Below are positions 5,700-12,511 of a DNA stretch of 12,511 nt, piece after piece. The number at the start of each line of letters is the position of its first letter. The first letter of the stretch is position 1. The notes below the pieces were generated by a model, which had not been told where the DNA came from, ran no database searches, and worked only from the letters and a program-made list of their open reading frames with translations. The translations under genes were made by a program, and so were the position numbers. This stretch comes from Victivallales bacterium (GTDB lineage: Bacteria > Verrucomicrobiota > Lentisphaeria > Victivallales > UBA1829): assembly GCA_016285335.1 (NCBI GenBank), contig JAEEQO010000074.1:1-12511 (forward strand), read 5' to 3'.

Positions 5700-7505
5700 T
5701 CAGTCTTCCAGCATCTTGTCGATGGCGGCGCCCTTCTTGATGAGTTCGGCGGCAGCCTTTTCGGAGAGCCCGAACGTGTTGGCAGCGGCTTCGAGGGCCT
5801 CGGTGTGGTCGTCGAAATCGCCTTCGAGGAACTTCACGGAGCCGTCGCCGAACACGACGAAGATGCCGTCGATGAATTCGGTCGGGTCTTCATAGAAGAC
5901 GACGGTCTCTTCCGGATTCTCGGCCTTTGCCGCCGCGTCCGGCGTGGTCACGAAGACGAACGGGAACTCGTCTTCTTCGGTGTCTTCGGGAACCGGCGTG
6001 AATTCCTTCGCCGCCTCGTCCCATTTCACGAAGACGAATTCGGTTTCCTCGTTGAGCGTGAAGAAGACGGTGCCGGCCGGGATTTCGGGCAAATCCTCCG
6101 CGGCGGCGTACATTTTCAGCAGGGTGTACACGGCATTCGTTTTTGCCTGGCGTTCCAGATTCTCTGCGGCTTCAAGATCGTTGGAGCTGTTGATAGCCGT
6201 GATGACGCTCTGCGTGATCGGGCCGAGGTAGGGCAGGATTCCGGTGATGACGCCGGCGACGGTGCCGGAGTTCAGGAGCGCGACCTGGAGATCGGCGGTG
6301 ATCGTGGTGAACGTGAGGCCCTCGGCGTCGATCTTCGTGGTGGTGAGGGTGCTGTGAAGTCCCTTCATGAGGTCGAGGGAAGGATTGTTTACGGGGACCG
6401 CGCCGCCTACCATGTTGGCCGCAAGCGCGCCGAACGTGTCAGTGAGGCTGGCGATCATCTTGAAGTAGTCTTCGGAAACCCAGGAGAAGCTGGAGAAGTC
6501 CTTGTCGGCGAGCGCGACCATTTTGGCGAACTCGGCGTTGGCGGTCAGGTCGGATCCCTTTCCGGCGATGCGGTCACGGATCGCGGCTTCATCGTTGGTG
6601 GCGATGAGGTAGTTGCCGGCCTGGAAGATCGCGATGCCTTCCATCGGGACGATCTTGCCGTCCTTCACGAGATCGGGCGAGGACTGGGAGAGGAAGTTTT
6701 CCAGCGCCTTCCAGCAGAGGTCGCTCTTCGTGGTGAAGACGAGCGCGAATTTCGGGATCATGTCCGTGATGGCGGCCGCGGGATCTTCGACCTCGGAGAC
6801 GCCCTGAAGGTCTTCTTCCTTGAACTCGCGGGCTTCCACGTAGAACGAGATGCCGGAGATGCAGTCGAGGAGCTTGTCGGGCTGGATGCCGGAGCTGGCA
6901 AGCCCGGAGATCTGCTGGTCGATCATCGCCATGGTGTCTTCATCCAGCGAGGCGCGGAGCTTCTTGTCGATGAAGGCGTAGACCGTGCCGGGTTCCAGTT
7001 TCGTGGAAATGGCGACGGCGGATTTCGGGGAGGCGAGCTTGAGCTCAGGCGCGGGGCCCTGGGATGCGCCCTTGCCGATCAGGTCCCAGAAAAGGCCTTT
7101 CTGTTCCGGGGCGAATTCGAAATCGATGCAGCGGTAGTAGTCGCCGTTCTTCTTCACGCTGGTGCCGCAGCCGCGGAAGGTCTTCAGTCCCAGTTCGTCG
7201 CCGGCAAAGCCGCGGATGTCCGCAAAGATCTTCTTGGCTTCGGGGATGTCCGGGATGATGCCGTCGAACGAATCGAACATCTTGTCGACCATCTGGTAGG
7301 CCGCGGCGCCGTCCGTGAAGCTGAACGCGATGCCGCCCTTTTCGAGGCGGGACGTCGTGATGTCGAAGACGGTGGGGGCGGAGCTGGCAGCGCCTCCGAG
7401 TCCGGTGACGGCCTTGGGTTCTTCCTTGCCGCAGCCGAGGAACGTGACCGCGGCGAGGACCGGGAGCGAGAACGCCGCGATCCATGCAAATCTGGAATGT
7501 TTCAT
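5700..7505 (-). CDS. Large lipoprotein with prepilin-like (DUF1559/H-X9-DG-like) C-terminal part
   Basis: A 601-residue protein of unknown function. The N-terminus is a lipoprotein signal (basic n-region, hydrophobic stretch, FLGC25), so C25 should be lipidated and the protein anchored in a membrane. Residues 50-430 look like repeated alpha/beta segments (SAVAISTKLEPGTVYAFID, PKFALVFTTKSDLCWKALENFL, EGIAIFQAGNYLIATNDEAAI) in the style of DUF3352-type proteins. Residues 440-480 (ENLERQAKTNAVYTLLKMYA then EIPAGT) and 533-562 (EETVVFYEDP, then GIFVVFGDGSVKFLEG) resemble the 'AK..NL..L...YA...FP' and '...DG.V.FL' signatures of PVC prepilin-like proteins. A prepilin methylation leader is absent. 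The start at 7505 is chosen because AGGAGA (7512-7517) precedes it and the signal peptide begins there; an upstream in-frame ATG at 7562 lies at the predicted transcription start. It has its own promoter and terminator. Domain readings are from memory. Confidence 0.7.
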   Translation of the reverse strand: MKHSRFAWIAAFSLPVLAAVTFLGCGKEEPKAVTGLGGAASSAPTVFDITTSRLEKGGIAFSFTDGAAAYQMVDKMFDSFDGIIPDIPEAKKIFADIRGFAGDELGLKTFRGCGTSVKKNGDYYRCIDFEFAPEQKGLFWDLIGKGASQGPAPELKLASPKSAVAISTKLEPGTVYAFIDKKLRASLDEDTMAMIDQQISGLASSGIQPDKLLDCISGISFYVEAREFKEEDLQGVSEVEDPAAAITDMIPKFALVFTTKSDLCWKALENFLSQSSPDLVKDGKIVPMEGIAIFQAGNYLIATNDEAAIRDRIAGKGSDLTANAEFAKMVALADKDFSSFSWVSEDYFKMIASLTDTFGALAANMVGGAVPVNNPSLDLMKGLHSTLTTTKIDAEGLTFTTITADLQVALLNSGTVAGVITGILPYLGPITQSVITAINSSNDLEAAENLERQAKTNAVYTLLKMYAAAEDLPEIPAGTVFFTLNEETEFVFVKWDEAAKEFTPVPEDTEEDEFPFVFVTTPDAAAKAENPEETVVFYEDPTEFIDGIFVVFGDGSVKFLEGDFDDHTEALEAAANTFGLSEKAAAELIKKGAAIDKMLED

Positions 7506-7562
7506 AAGTTTTCTCCTGTGAATATAGGGTTTGTATCGGTTCGGGGGTGCGTTGGGAAACAT

Positions 7563-7591
7563 AATCTACATCCCGAAACCTTGTTTTTCAA
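7563..7591 (-). promoter_or_regulatory. Promoter for the lipoprotein gene
   Basis: On the minus strand TTGAAA (7591-7586) and TAGATT (7568-7563) are 17 bp apart, giving a leader of about 50 nt before the ATG at 7505. The -35 is identical to those of the GH43 and toxin genes. Confidence 0.55.
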
Positions 7592-7688
7592 CCGTATAGC
7601 GGAGTTATTAAAGTATATTTTAGAAAAATCCGCCGCGAACCGGACAGCGGCATCCGAATGGCGGACTTCAGACGCCGCGGAACGGGTA

Positions 7689-7724
7689 TTTTCGGGCATT
7701 TTCCGTTTTTTTCGGGCTTTTCCG
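7689..7724 (+). repeat. Two tandem TTTTCGGGC-TTTTCCG units upstream of the 7797 promoter
   Basis: TTTTCGGGCATTTTCCG (7689-7705) is followed after three T by TTTTCGGGCTTTTCCG (7709-7724), ending one base before the -35. TTCGGGC also occurs twice directly upstream of the GH43 -35 on the minus strand. This may be a shared upstream promoter element. Confidence 0.4.
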
Positions 7725-7725
7725 C

Positions 7726-7753
7726 TTGATTTTTCGTCCGCACAGCCTATTGT
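7726..7753 (+). promoter_or_regulatory. Promoter for the 7797 gene and probably the MscS gene
   Basis: TTGATT (7726-7731) and TATTGT (7748-7753) are 16 bp apart, about 35-40 nt ahead of the ATG at 7797. It lies back-to-back with the lipoprotein promoter in a 291-bp divergent gap that also holds a nested GC inverted repeat around 7629-7671 of unknown meaning. Confidence 0.55.
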
Positions 7754-7796
7754 TTCTATTGCATGTTTTATCCATACGTATCAAAGAGGCCGTATT

Positions 7797-8336
7797 ATGA
7801 CACACGATGAAATCAAGGCGTTCATCGCGGACCGTACCCGCGAAGGAAACAGCCTTTCCAAAATTCAGGACATGCTCGCCGAACAGGGCGTGAAGATGAC
7901 GTTCATGGAACTGCGCCTGATCGCGTCCGAGATCGAGACGACGTTCTGGAAACAGGCCGAACCCGAGGCGGAACCCGCGCCCGAGGAGAAAAAACAGGAA
8001 CAGGCCGCCGCGCCCGCCGATGCCGACGCCGGAGCGGACGATTTCCCGGAGGATGCCCCGGCCGACGAAGCCCTGCCTGCGGATGAACCCGCGCCTGCCG
8101 CCGCTCCTGCCGCCGACGGCGAATCCGCCCCGCGCGGCGTCACCACGGTCACGCTGGACCAGCTCGCCCGTCCCGGATTCCTTGCCACCGGCGGCGTGAA
8201 GTTCGGATCCGGCGCGAGCGGGAGCTGGTGCCTCGACCAGATGGGCCGCCTGATGTTCGAGAAGCTCGAAGGCAAGCCGGACCGTCAGGACCTCCAGGAA
8301 TTCCAGCTGGAACTCCAGCGTATGTTCGCCGGTTGA
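7797..8336 (+). CDS. Small acidic protein with Ala/Pro/Glu linker, function unknown
   Basis: A 179-residue cytoplasmic protein with no signal peptide or membrane segment. Residues 1-50 are predicted helical (HDEIKAFIADRTREGNSLSKIQDMLAEQ and following) and read like a small helix-turn-helix or helical bundle. Residues 53-112 are low-complexity, rich in Ala, Pro, Glu and Asp. Residues 113-179 form a compact block with VTLDQLARPGFLATGGVKFG, SGSWCLDQMGRL and a closing helix (DLQEFQLELQRMF). I associate similar C-terminal blocks (TVTFSDG...W.LDQ.GRL...) with uncharacterised Verrucomicrobia-type proteins, from memory only. The start is fixed by AAGAGG (7784-7789) seven bases upstream and a promoter just ahead; the open frame extending far upstream is antisense to the lipoprotein gene. 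The MscS gene begins 73 nt later with no terminator between, so co-transcription is likely. Real gene: likely. Function: unknown. Confidence 0.75.
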   Translation: MTHDEIKAFIADRTREGNSLSKIQDMLAEQGVKMTFMELRLIASEIETTFWKQAEPEAEPAPEEKKQEQAAAPADADAGADDFPEDAPADEALPADEPAPAAAPAADGESAPRGVTTVTLDQLARPGFLATGGVKFGSGASGSWCLDQMGRLMFEKLEGKPDRQDLQEFQLELQRMFAG

Positions 8337-8409
8337 GCCAGCCTCAAATCCGAATCGTTTTCTGAGAATAAATCACCCTCACATTTCACAATTAAGGAAA
8401 GGCGTTACC

Positions 8410-9417
8410 ATGATTTCCAGCATCCTTCCCATCCTCGCGGCCGCCGTCGCGCCCGCCGCCGAAACCGCAACCGAAACCGCGTCCGCAACCGCCGCCGGCG
8501 CCCAGCCCAAACAGTCCCTCCTCGAAAGCCAGCTGAGCGAGGCCGACAACGTGGTCCGGCAGATCGACGAACAGGGGATCGGCTTCTTCACGAACCTGTG
8601 GAACAACCACAGCGACGACGTGATCCGTTTCGTGAAAGTCGTGATCCTGGCGCTTGTCGTACTCGTGGCCATCAAGCTCTTCTGCGTGGTCGCGAAAAAG
8701 CTCATCACCCGTTCCTTCAAGCGCTTCGAGGCGATGGATGAATCCCTCAGCCACGCCACCTACACGATCGTCCGCACGCTCATCTGGGTGATCGGCCTGC
8801 TCATCATCCTCGACCTCTTCGGATTCAACACCGCCAGCATCCTGACCGTCCTCGGCGCCGCCGGCCTCGCCATCGGCCTGGCAATGAAGGATTCCCTCAG
8901 CAACATCGCCGCGGGCATCATGCTCCTCATCCTGCGTCCCTACAAGCAGGGCGACTACATCGACAGCGGCAGCGTCAGCGGCACCATTGAGCAGATGGGG
9001 CTCTTCTCCACCATCCTGAAGACTCCGGACGGGCTTTTCGTCTCCACCCCGAACAGTGTGGTCTTCGGGACCCCGATCAAGAACTACTCACGCAACCCGA
9101 CCCGCCGTTCGGACATCACGGTCAACATCGCGTATGCCGATTCCCTCCCCGTCGCCGTGAAGGCGATGAAGGAGATCATGGAACGCGAAGAAATGGTCCT
9201 GAAGGATCCCGCGCCGGAAGTGCTCGTGTCCGAACTCGCCGACAGCTCCGTGCAGCTTACGCTCCGCTACTGGACCGCCACGGGGGATTACTGGCCCGCC
9301 TACTGGACCATCAAAGGCCAGCTCAAGCCCGCGATCGAGGCCGCCGGACTCCGCGTTCCGTTCCCGCAGCGCGTCATCACGTTCGTCAACGCCCCGGAGC
9401 AGAAGCCCGGCGCGTAA
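8410..9417 (+). CDS. mscS: Small-conductance mechanosensitive channel, MscS family
   Basis: A 335-residue inner-membrane channel that opens under membrane tension and releases solutes during hypo-osmotic shock. After an Ala/Thr-rich N-terminal stretch (1-35) there are membrane helices at about 72-97 and 115-138 and the pore helix at about 143-176. The pore helix reads ILTVLGAAGLAIGLAMKDSL, then SNIAAGIMLLILRPYKQGD, the hallmark Gly/Ala-rich TM3. The beta domain follows (YIDSGSVSGTIEQMGLFSTI), with the family motif TPNSVVFGTPIKNYSR (213-228) and a C-terminal alpha/beta domain to about 328. Length is slightly above E. coli MscS because of the N-terminal extension, which looks like a weak signal sequence without basic residues. 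AAGGAAAGG (8394-8402) supports the start. It follows the small acidic protein gene and ends before a hairpin. Confidence 0.93.
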   Translation: MISSILPILAAAVAPAAETATETASATAAGAQPKQSLLESQLSEADNVVRQIDEQGIGFFTNLWNNHSDDVIRFVKVVILALVVLVAIKLFCVVAKKLITRSFKRFEAMDESLSHATYTIVRTLIWVIGLLIILDLFGFNTASILTVLGAAGLAIGLAMKDSLSNIAAGIMLLILRPYKQGDYIDSGSVSGTIEQMGLFSTILKTPDGLFVSTPNSVVFGTPIKNYSRNPTRRSDITVNIAYADSLPVAVKAMKEIMEREEMVLKDPAPEVLVSELADSSVQLTLRYWTATGDYWPAYWTIKGQLKPAIEAAGLRVPFPQRVITFVNAPEQKPGA

Positions 9418-9449
9418 TTCGCCCCGTTCCGTTTTCAAGGCACAAATCA

Positions 9450-9483
9450 GGGGAGATCCGCTCATCCTGCGGGTCTCCCCTTC
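9450..9483 (+). terminator. Hairpin terminator after the MscS gene
   Basis: GGGGAGATCCGC (9450-9461) pairs with GCGGGTCTCCCC (9469-9480) over twelve base pairs with one G-U and a seven-base loop. Only two T follow, so release may be weak, but position and stem strength fit a transcription stop 33 nt after the MscS stop codon. Confidence 0.6.
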
Positions 9484-9501
9484 ATTGTCTCACCTGATTT
9501 C

Positions 9502-9524
9502 ATGTTTTTTCGGAAAAAAAACAT
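9502..9524 (+). promoter_or_regulatory. Inverted repeat, candidate operator of the toxin-antitoxin operon
   Basis: ATGTTTTTT (9502-9510) and AAAAAACAT (9516-9524) are perfect nine-base arms around a CGGAA centre, ending seven bases before the -35. HigA-type antitoxins are known to bind palindromes at their own promoter. Binding here is inferred only from position and symmetry. Confidence 0.4.
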
Positions 9525-9531
9525 AAAACGC

Positions 9532-9560
9532 TTGAAAATTTATCCAAAGGGATATATTTT
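9532..9560 (+). promoter_or_regulatory. Promoter of the toxin-antitoxin operon
   Basis: TTGAAA (9532-9537) and TATTTT (9555-9560) are 17 bp apart. TATATT (9553-9558) with a 15-bp spacer is an alternative -10. The start codon follows at 9584, giving a short leader. Confidence 0.55.
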
Positions 9561-9583
9561 ATACGTGACAGGAGAGACAAAAC

Positions 9584-9946
9584 ATGAGTCACCCGATGAA
9601 CCCGTCCGGACCGGAAAAGAAAAAACATTTCAGACTGCTCGGAAGGGTAAAGGACTTTTTGCGCGGGCAGTCAGGAGACGTTAAGCAAGAGTTCAACAAT
9701 ATTGTTTGGACGCTTGAACGGGACGGCTATCTGAGCTATCCTTATGGGGAGAAAGTCGAGGGTGAGGACCTGTTTGCCATTCGCGTGGTCCAAGCCGGAA
9801 ACATCCGCGTTTTTTACGTTTACGGTTCCCATGACCGCGTGTGGGGCATTCACGGTTATGTGAAAAAAACCGAATCTATACCGGAAAACGAACTGAAACA
9901 AGCACGAAAAATGCTGAAACTGCTGATTCAAGGAGGCGCTTTATGA
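9584..9946 (+). CDS. RelE/HigB-type toxin (phage Gp49-like family)
   Basis: A 120-residue basic protein. After a Lys-rich start, GRVKDFLRG (20-28) matches the 'VKEFL' segment of Gp49-like HigB toxins. The core follows: helix DVKQEFNNIVWTLERDG (32-48), EKVEGEDLFAIRV (56-68), the beta-strand NIRVFYVYG (73-81), HGYVKKTESIP (90-100) and a last Lys-rich helix. The FVKKT-type segment is highly characteristic. Such toxins usually cleave mRNA at the ribosome. The N-terminal first strand common in the family is replaced by a short polar stretch. AGGAGA (9570-9575) supports the start. Toxin-first order, with the stop overlapping the next start as ATGA, is typical of higBA. Base composition is visibly less GC-rich than the neighbours, consistent with acquisition by transfer. 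Function is inferred by family. Confidence 0.82.
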   Translation: MSHPMNPSGPEKKKHFRLLGRVKDFLRGQSGDVKQEFNNIVWTLERDGYLSYPYGEKVEGEDLFAIRVVQAGNIRVFYVYGSHDRVWGIHGYVKKTESIPENELKQARKMLKLLIQGGAL

Positions 9947-10293
9947 GAAAAAGACAGGAAGATTGGACTGACGAGGAAATCGCCGCCGACATTGCAGAAA
10001 TAATTGCCAGGGAAAAGGCCGGCATCCCGGACGAGGACGAACTCGAGCGGGACGCGTATTTCACCGACCCTGCGAATGCGGATGAAATCGCGGCTACGTT
10101 CGCCCGCATGGAGCTTGTGCAGGCGATGTACAAAGCCCGCAAGGAGGCCGGACTTTCCCAGAAGGAAATGGCACGGAGGATGCGGACGAAACAGTCTTAT
10201 ATCGCCGCTGTAGAGCGCGGACGGAAAAACATCACGTTCTCCACGCTTGCCAAATACGCCCGTGTTTGCGGAAAGAAAATAGCGTTGCTCTGA
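9943..10293 (+). CDS. HigA-like helix-turn-helix antitoxin
   Basis: A 116-residue protein. Residues 1-50 are acidic and helical (DWTDEEIAADIAEIIAREKAG, then EDELERDAYFTDP) and probably wrap the toxin. Residues 57-110 are an XRE/Cro-type DNA-binding domain: ELVQAMYKARKEAGLSQKEMARR, then TKQSYIAAVERGRKNITFSTLAKYARVCG. It should neutralise the upstream toxin and repress the operon through the nearby inverted repeat. The start at 9943 is chosen because AAGGAGG (9930-9936) lies six bases upstream and the ATGA overlap with the toxin gives translational coupling; a longer in-frame reading would overlap the toxin heavily. Only 22 nt separate its stop from the convergent exonuclease gene. The seven-T run at 10307-10313 there has just a weak stem (AGCGT/ACGC) ahead of it. 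Confidence 0.85.
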   Translation: MRKRQEDWTDEEIAADIAEIIAREKAGIPDEDELERDAYFTDPANADEIAATFARMELVQAMYKARKEAGLSQKEMARRMRTKQSYIAAVERGRKNITFSTLAKYARVCGKKIALL

Positions 10294-10315
10294 TACGCCC
10301 TTCCACTTTTTTTGC

Positions 10316-10879
10316 TCAATTCCCGGCGGATTCTTCCTGATCGGTGGTGTTGCAGAGGATGTTCATCGCCATCTTGAAGAGGTGGAACGTGACGTCGGCG
10401 TCGTAGGCGGCGCGGTGGGGCCGGCCGGGGAAATTGTCCGGCACGGGGAACGTGGCGCGGAGGAATTCGAGGCTGTAGCTGGAGAGGCCGGGATAGGCGC
10501 GGCGGAAGATCGGGATGCTGTCGTAGGCTCCGCCCTGGATCAGCTCCATGCCGCAGCGCGCGAGGCTCTCCTGCATGAACGACAGGTCGAACCGGGCGTT
10601 GTGCGCCACGAGGCGCGACTTGCGGGCGAAATCCATGAACCTGAAGCCGGCCTCCTTGAACCTCGGCGCGTCGGCGACCATGGCGTCGTCGATGCCGGTC
10701 AGCGCGGTCAGGTGCGGCGGGATCGGCACGCCCGGGTTCACGAGCGTCTGGAACCTCGAAACGGTGCCGTCGGTCTCCACGCGGACCGCGCCGATCTCGA
10801 TGATGCGGTCGCGGAGCGCGCTGAATCCGGTCGTTTCGAGGTCGAAGACCGTGTAGGGGCCGGAGCTGAGCCAGTTCAT
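10316..10879 (-). CDS. DnaQ-like DEDDh 3'-5' exonuclease
   Basis: A 187-residue stand-alone exonuclease domain. All four acidic metal ligands and the catalytic histidine of the DEDDh class are visible: D13 and E15 in VFDLETTG (Exo I), D98 in HNARFDLSFM (Exo II), and H155 with D160 in HRAAYDADVTFHLF (Exo III). GIDDAMVADAPRF (62-74) is also typical. It resembles the exonuclease of PolC or the DNA polymerase III epsilon subunit, without the polymerase- or alpha-binding C-terminal tail. It could act in proofreading, DNA repair or RNA trimming; the sequence cannot decide. It starts at ATG 10879, only 31 nt after the glycogen phosphorylase stop, with a weak AGGA further upstream than ideal. It is therefore probably read on the glgP transcript, which is not an obvious functional pairing. 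Confidence 0.9.
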   Translation of the reverse strand: MNWLSSGPYTVFDLETTGFSALRDRIIEIGAVRVETDGTVSRFQTLVNPGVPIPPHLTALTGIDDAMVADAPRFKEAGFRFMDFARKSRLVAHNARFDLSFMQESLARCGMELIQGGAYDSIPIFRRAYPGLSSYSLEFLRATFPVPDNFPGRPHRAAYDADVTFHLFKMAMNILCNTTDQEESAGN

Positions 10880-10910
10880 GGGGGGATGTCCTGTCAGACC
10901 TTGCCGGGCG

Positions 10911-12511
<1,601 letters not shown>

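Noticed and set aside
7629..7671. Nested GC-rich inverted repeat as a possible small RNA or riboswitch
   Set aside because: Arms are only 5-6 bp with large loops, it lies upstream of both divergent promoters, and no known fold was recognised.
5625..7796. Long open frame on the plus strand ahead of the 7797 gene
   Set aside because: It is antisense to the lipoprotein gene, an effect of GC-rich codon bias. Promoter and ribosome site place the true start at 7797.
9841..9942. Upstream extension of the antitoxin reading frame to ATG 9841
   Set aside because: It would overlap the toxin gene by about 100 nt out of frame; the ribosome site AAGGAGG fits ATG 9943.

Overview
The window is GC-rich bacterial chromosomal DNA with short intergenic gaps, clear Shine-Dalgarno sites and TTGNNN-16/17-TATNNT promoters. 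No rRNA, tRNA, CRISPR array or transposase was found. Several features point to the PVC group of bacteria, perhaps Lentisphaerota (Victivallales-like) or a neighbouring Verrucomicrobiota lineage. These are a lipoprotein whose C-terminal part resembles the H-X9-DG/DUF1559 prepilin-like proteins of that group, and a small acidic protein whose C-terminal block resembles hypothetical proteins I associate with Verrucomicrobia. This placement is inference from remembered family features; no search was run.

Layout. Positions 1-738 (minus): 5' part of a secreted family-43 glycoside hydrolase gene, running off the left edge. Positions 739-1173: a divergent control region with phased A/T tracts and a promoter facing each way. 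Positions 1174-2667 (plus): an all-helical membrane protein of the mechanosensitive-channel 'TM-helix repeat' type, followed by a terminator. Positions 2871-5549 (plus): a probable three-gene operon of a lipid-A-type acyltransferase, ribulose-phosphate 3-epimerase (rpe) and an AmrS-like radical SAM enzyme, closed by a strong terminator. Positions 5700-7505 (minus): a 601-residue lipoprotein with its own terminator and promoter. Positions 7797-9417 (plus): a small acidic orphan protein and a classical MscS channel, closed by a hairpin. Positions 9532-10293 (plus): a HigB/HigA-like toxin-antitoxin operon of visibly lower GC. Positions 10316-12511 (minus): a DnaQ-like exonuclease directly downstream of the C-terminal two thirds of glycogen phosphorylase, which runs off the right edge.

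Together the genes are mostly housekeeping: envelope and osmotic homeostasis (two mechanosensitive-type proteins, one acyltransferase), sugar use (GH43, Rpe, glycogen phosphorylase), one radical SAM enzyme without its usual partners, and one toxin-antitoxin module. I see no convincing new multi-gene defence or biosynthetic system. The most unusual items are the lipoprotein/prepilin-like hybrid, the AmrS homologue lacking its C-terminal cysteine region, the orphan acidic protein, and a T-tract/CGG motif upstream of three promoters.
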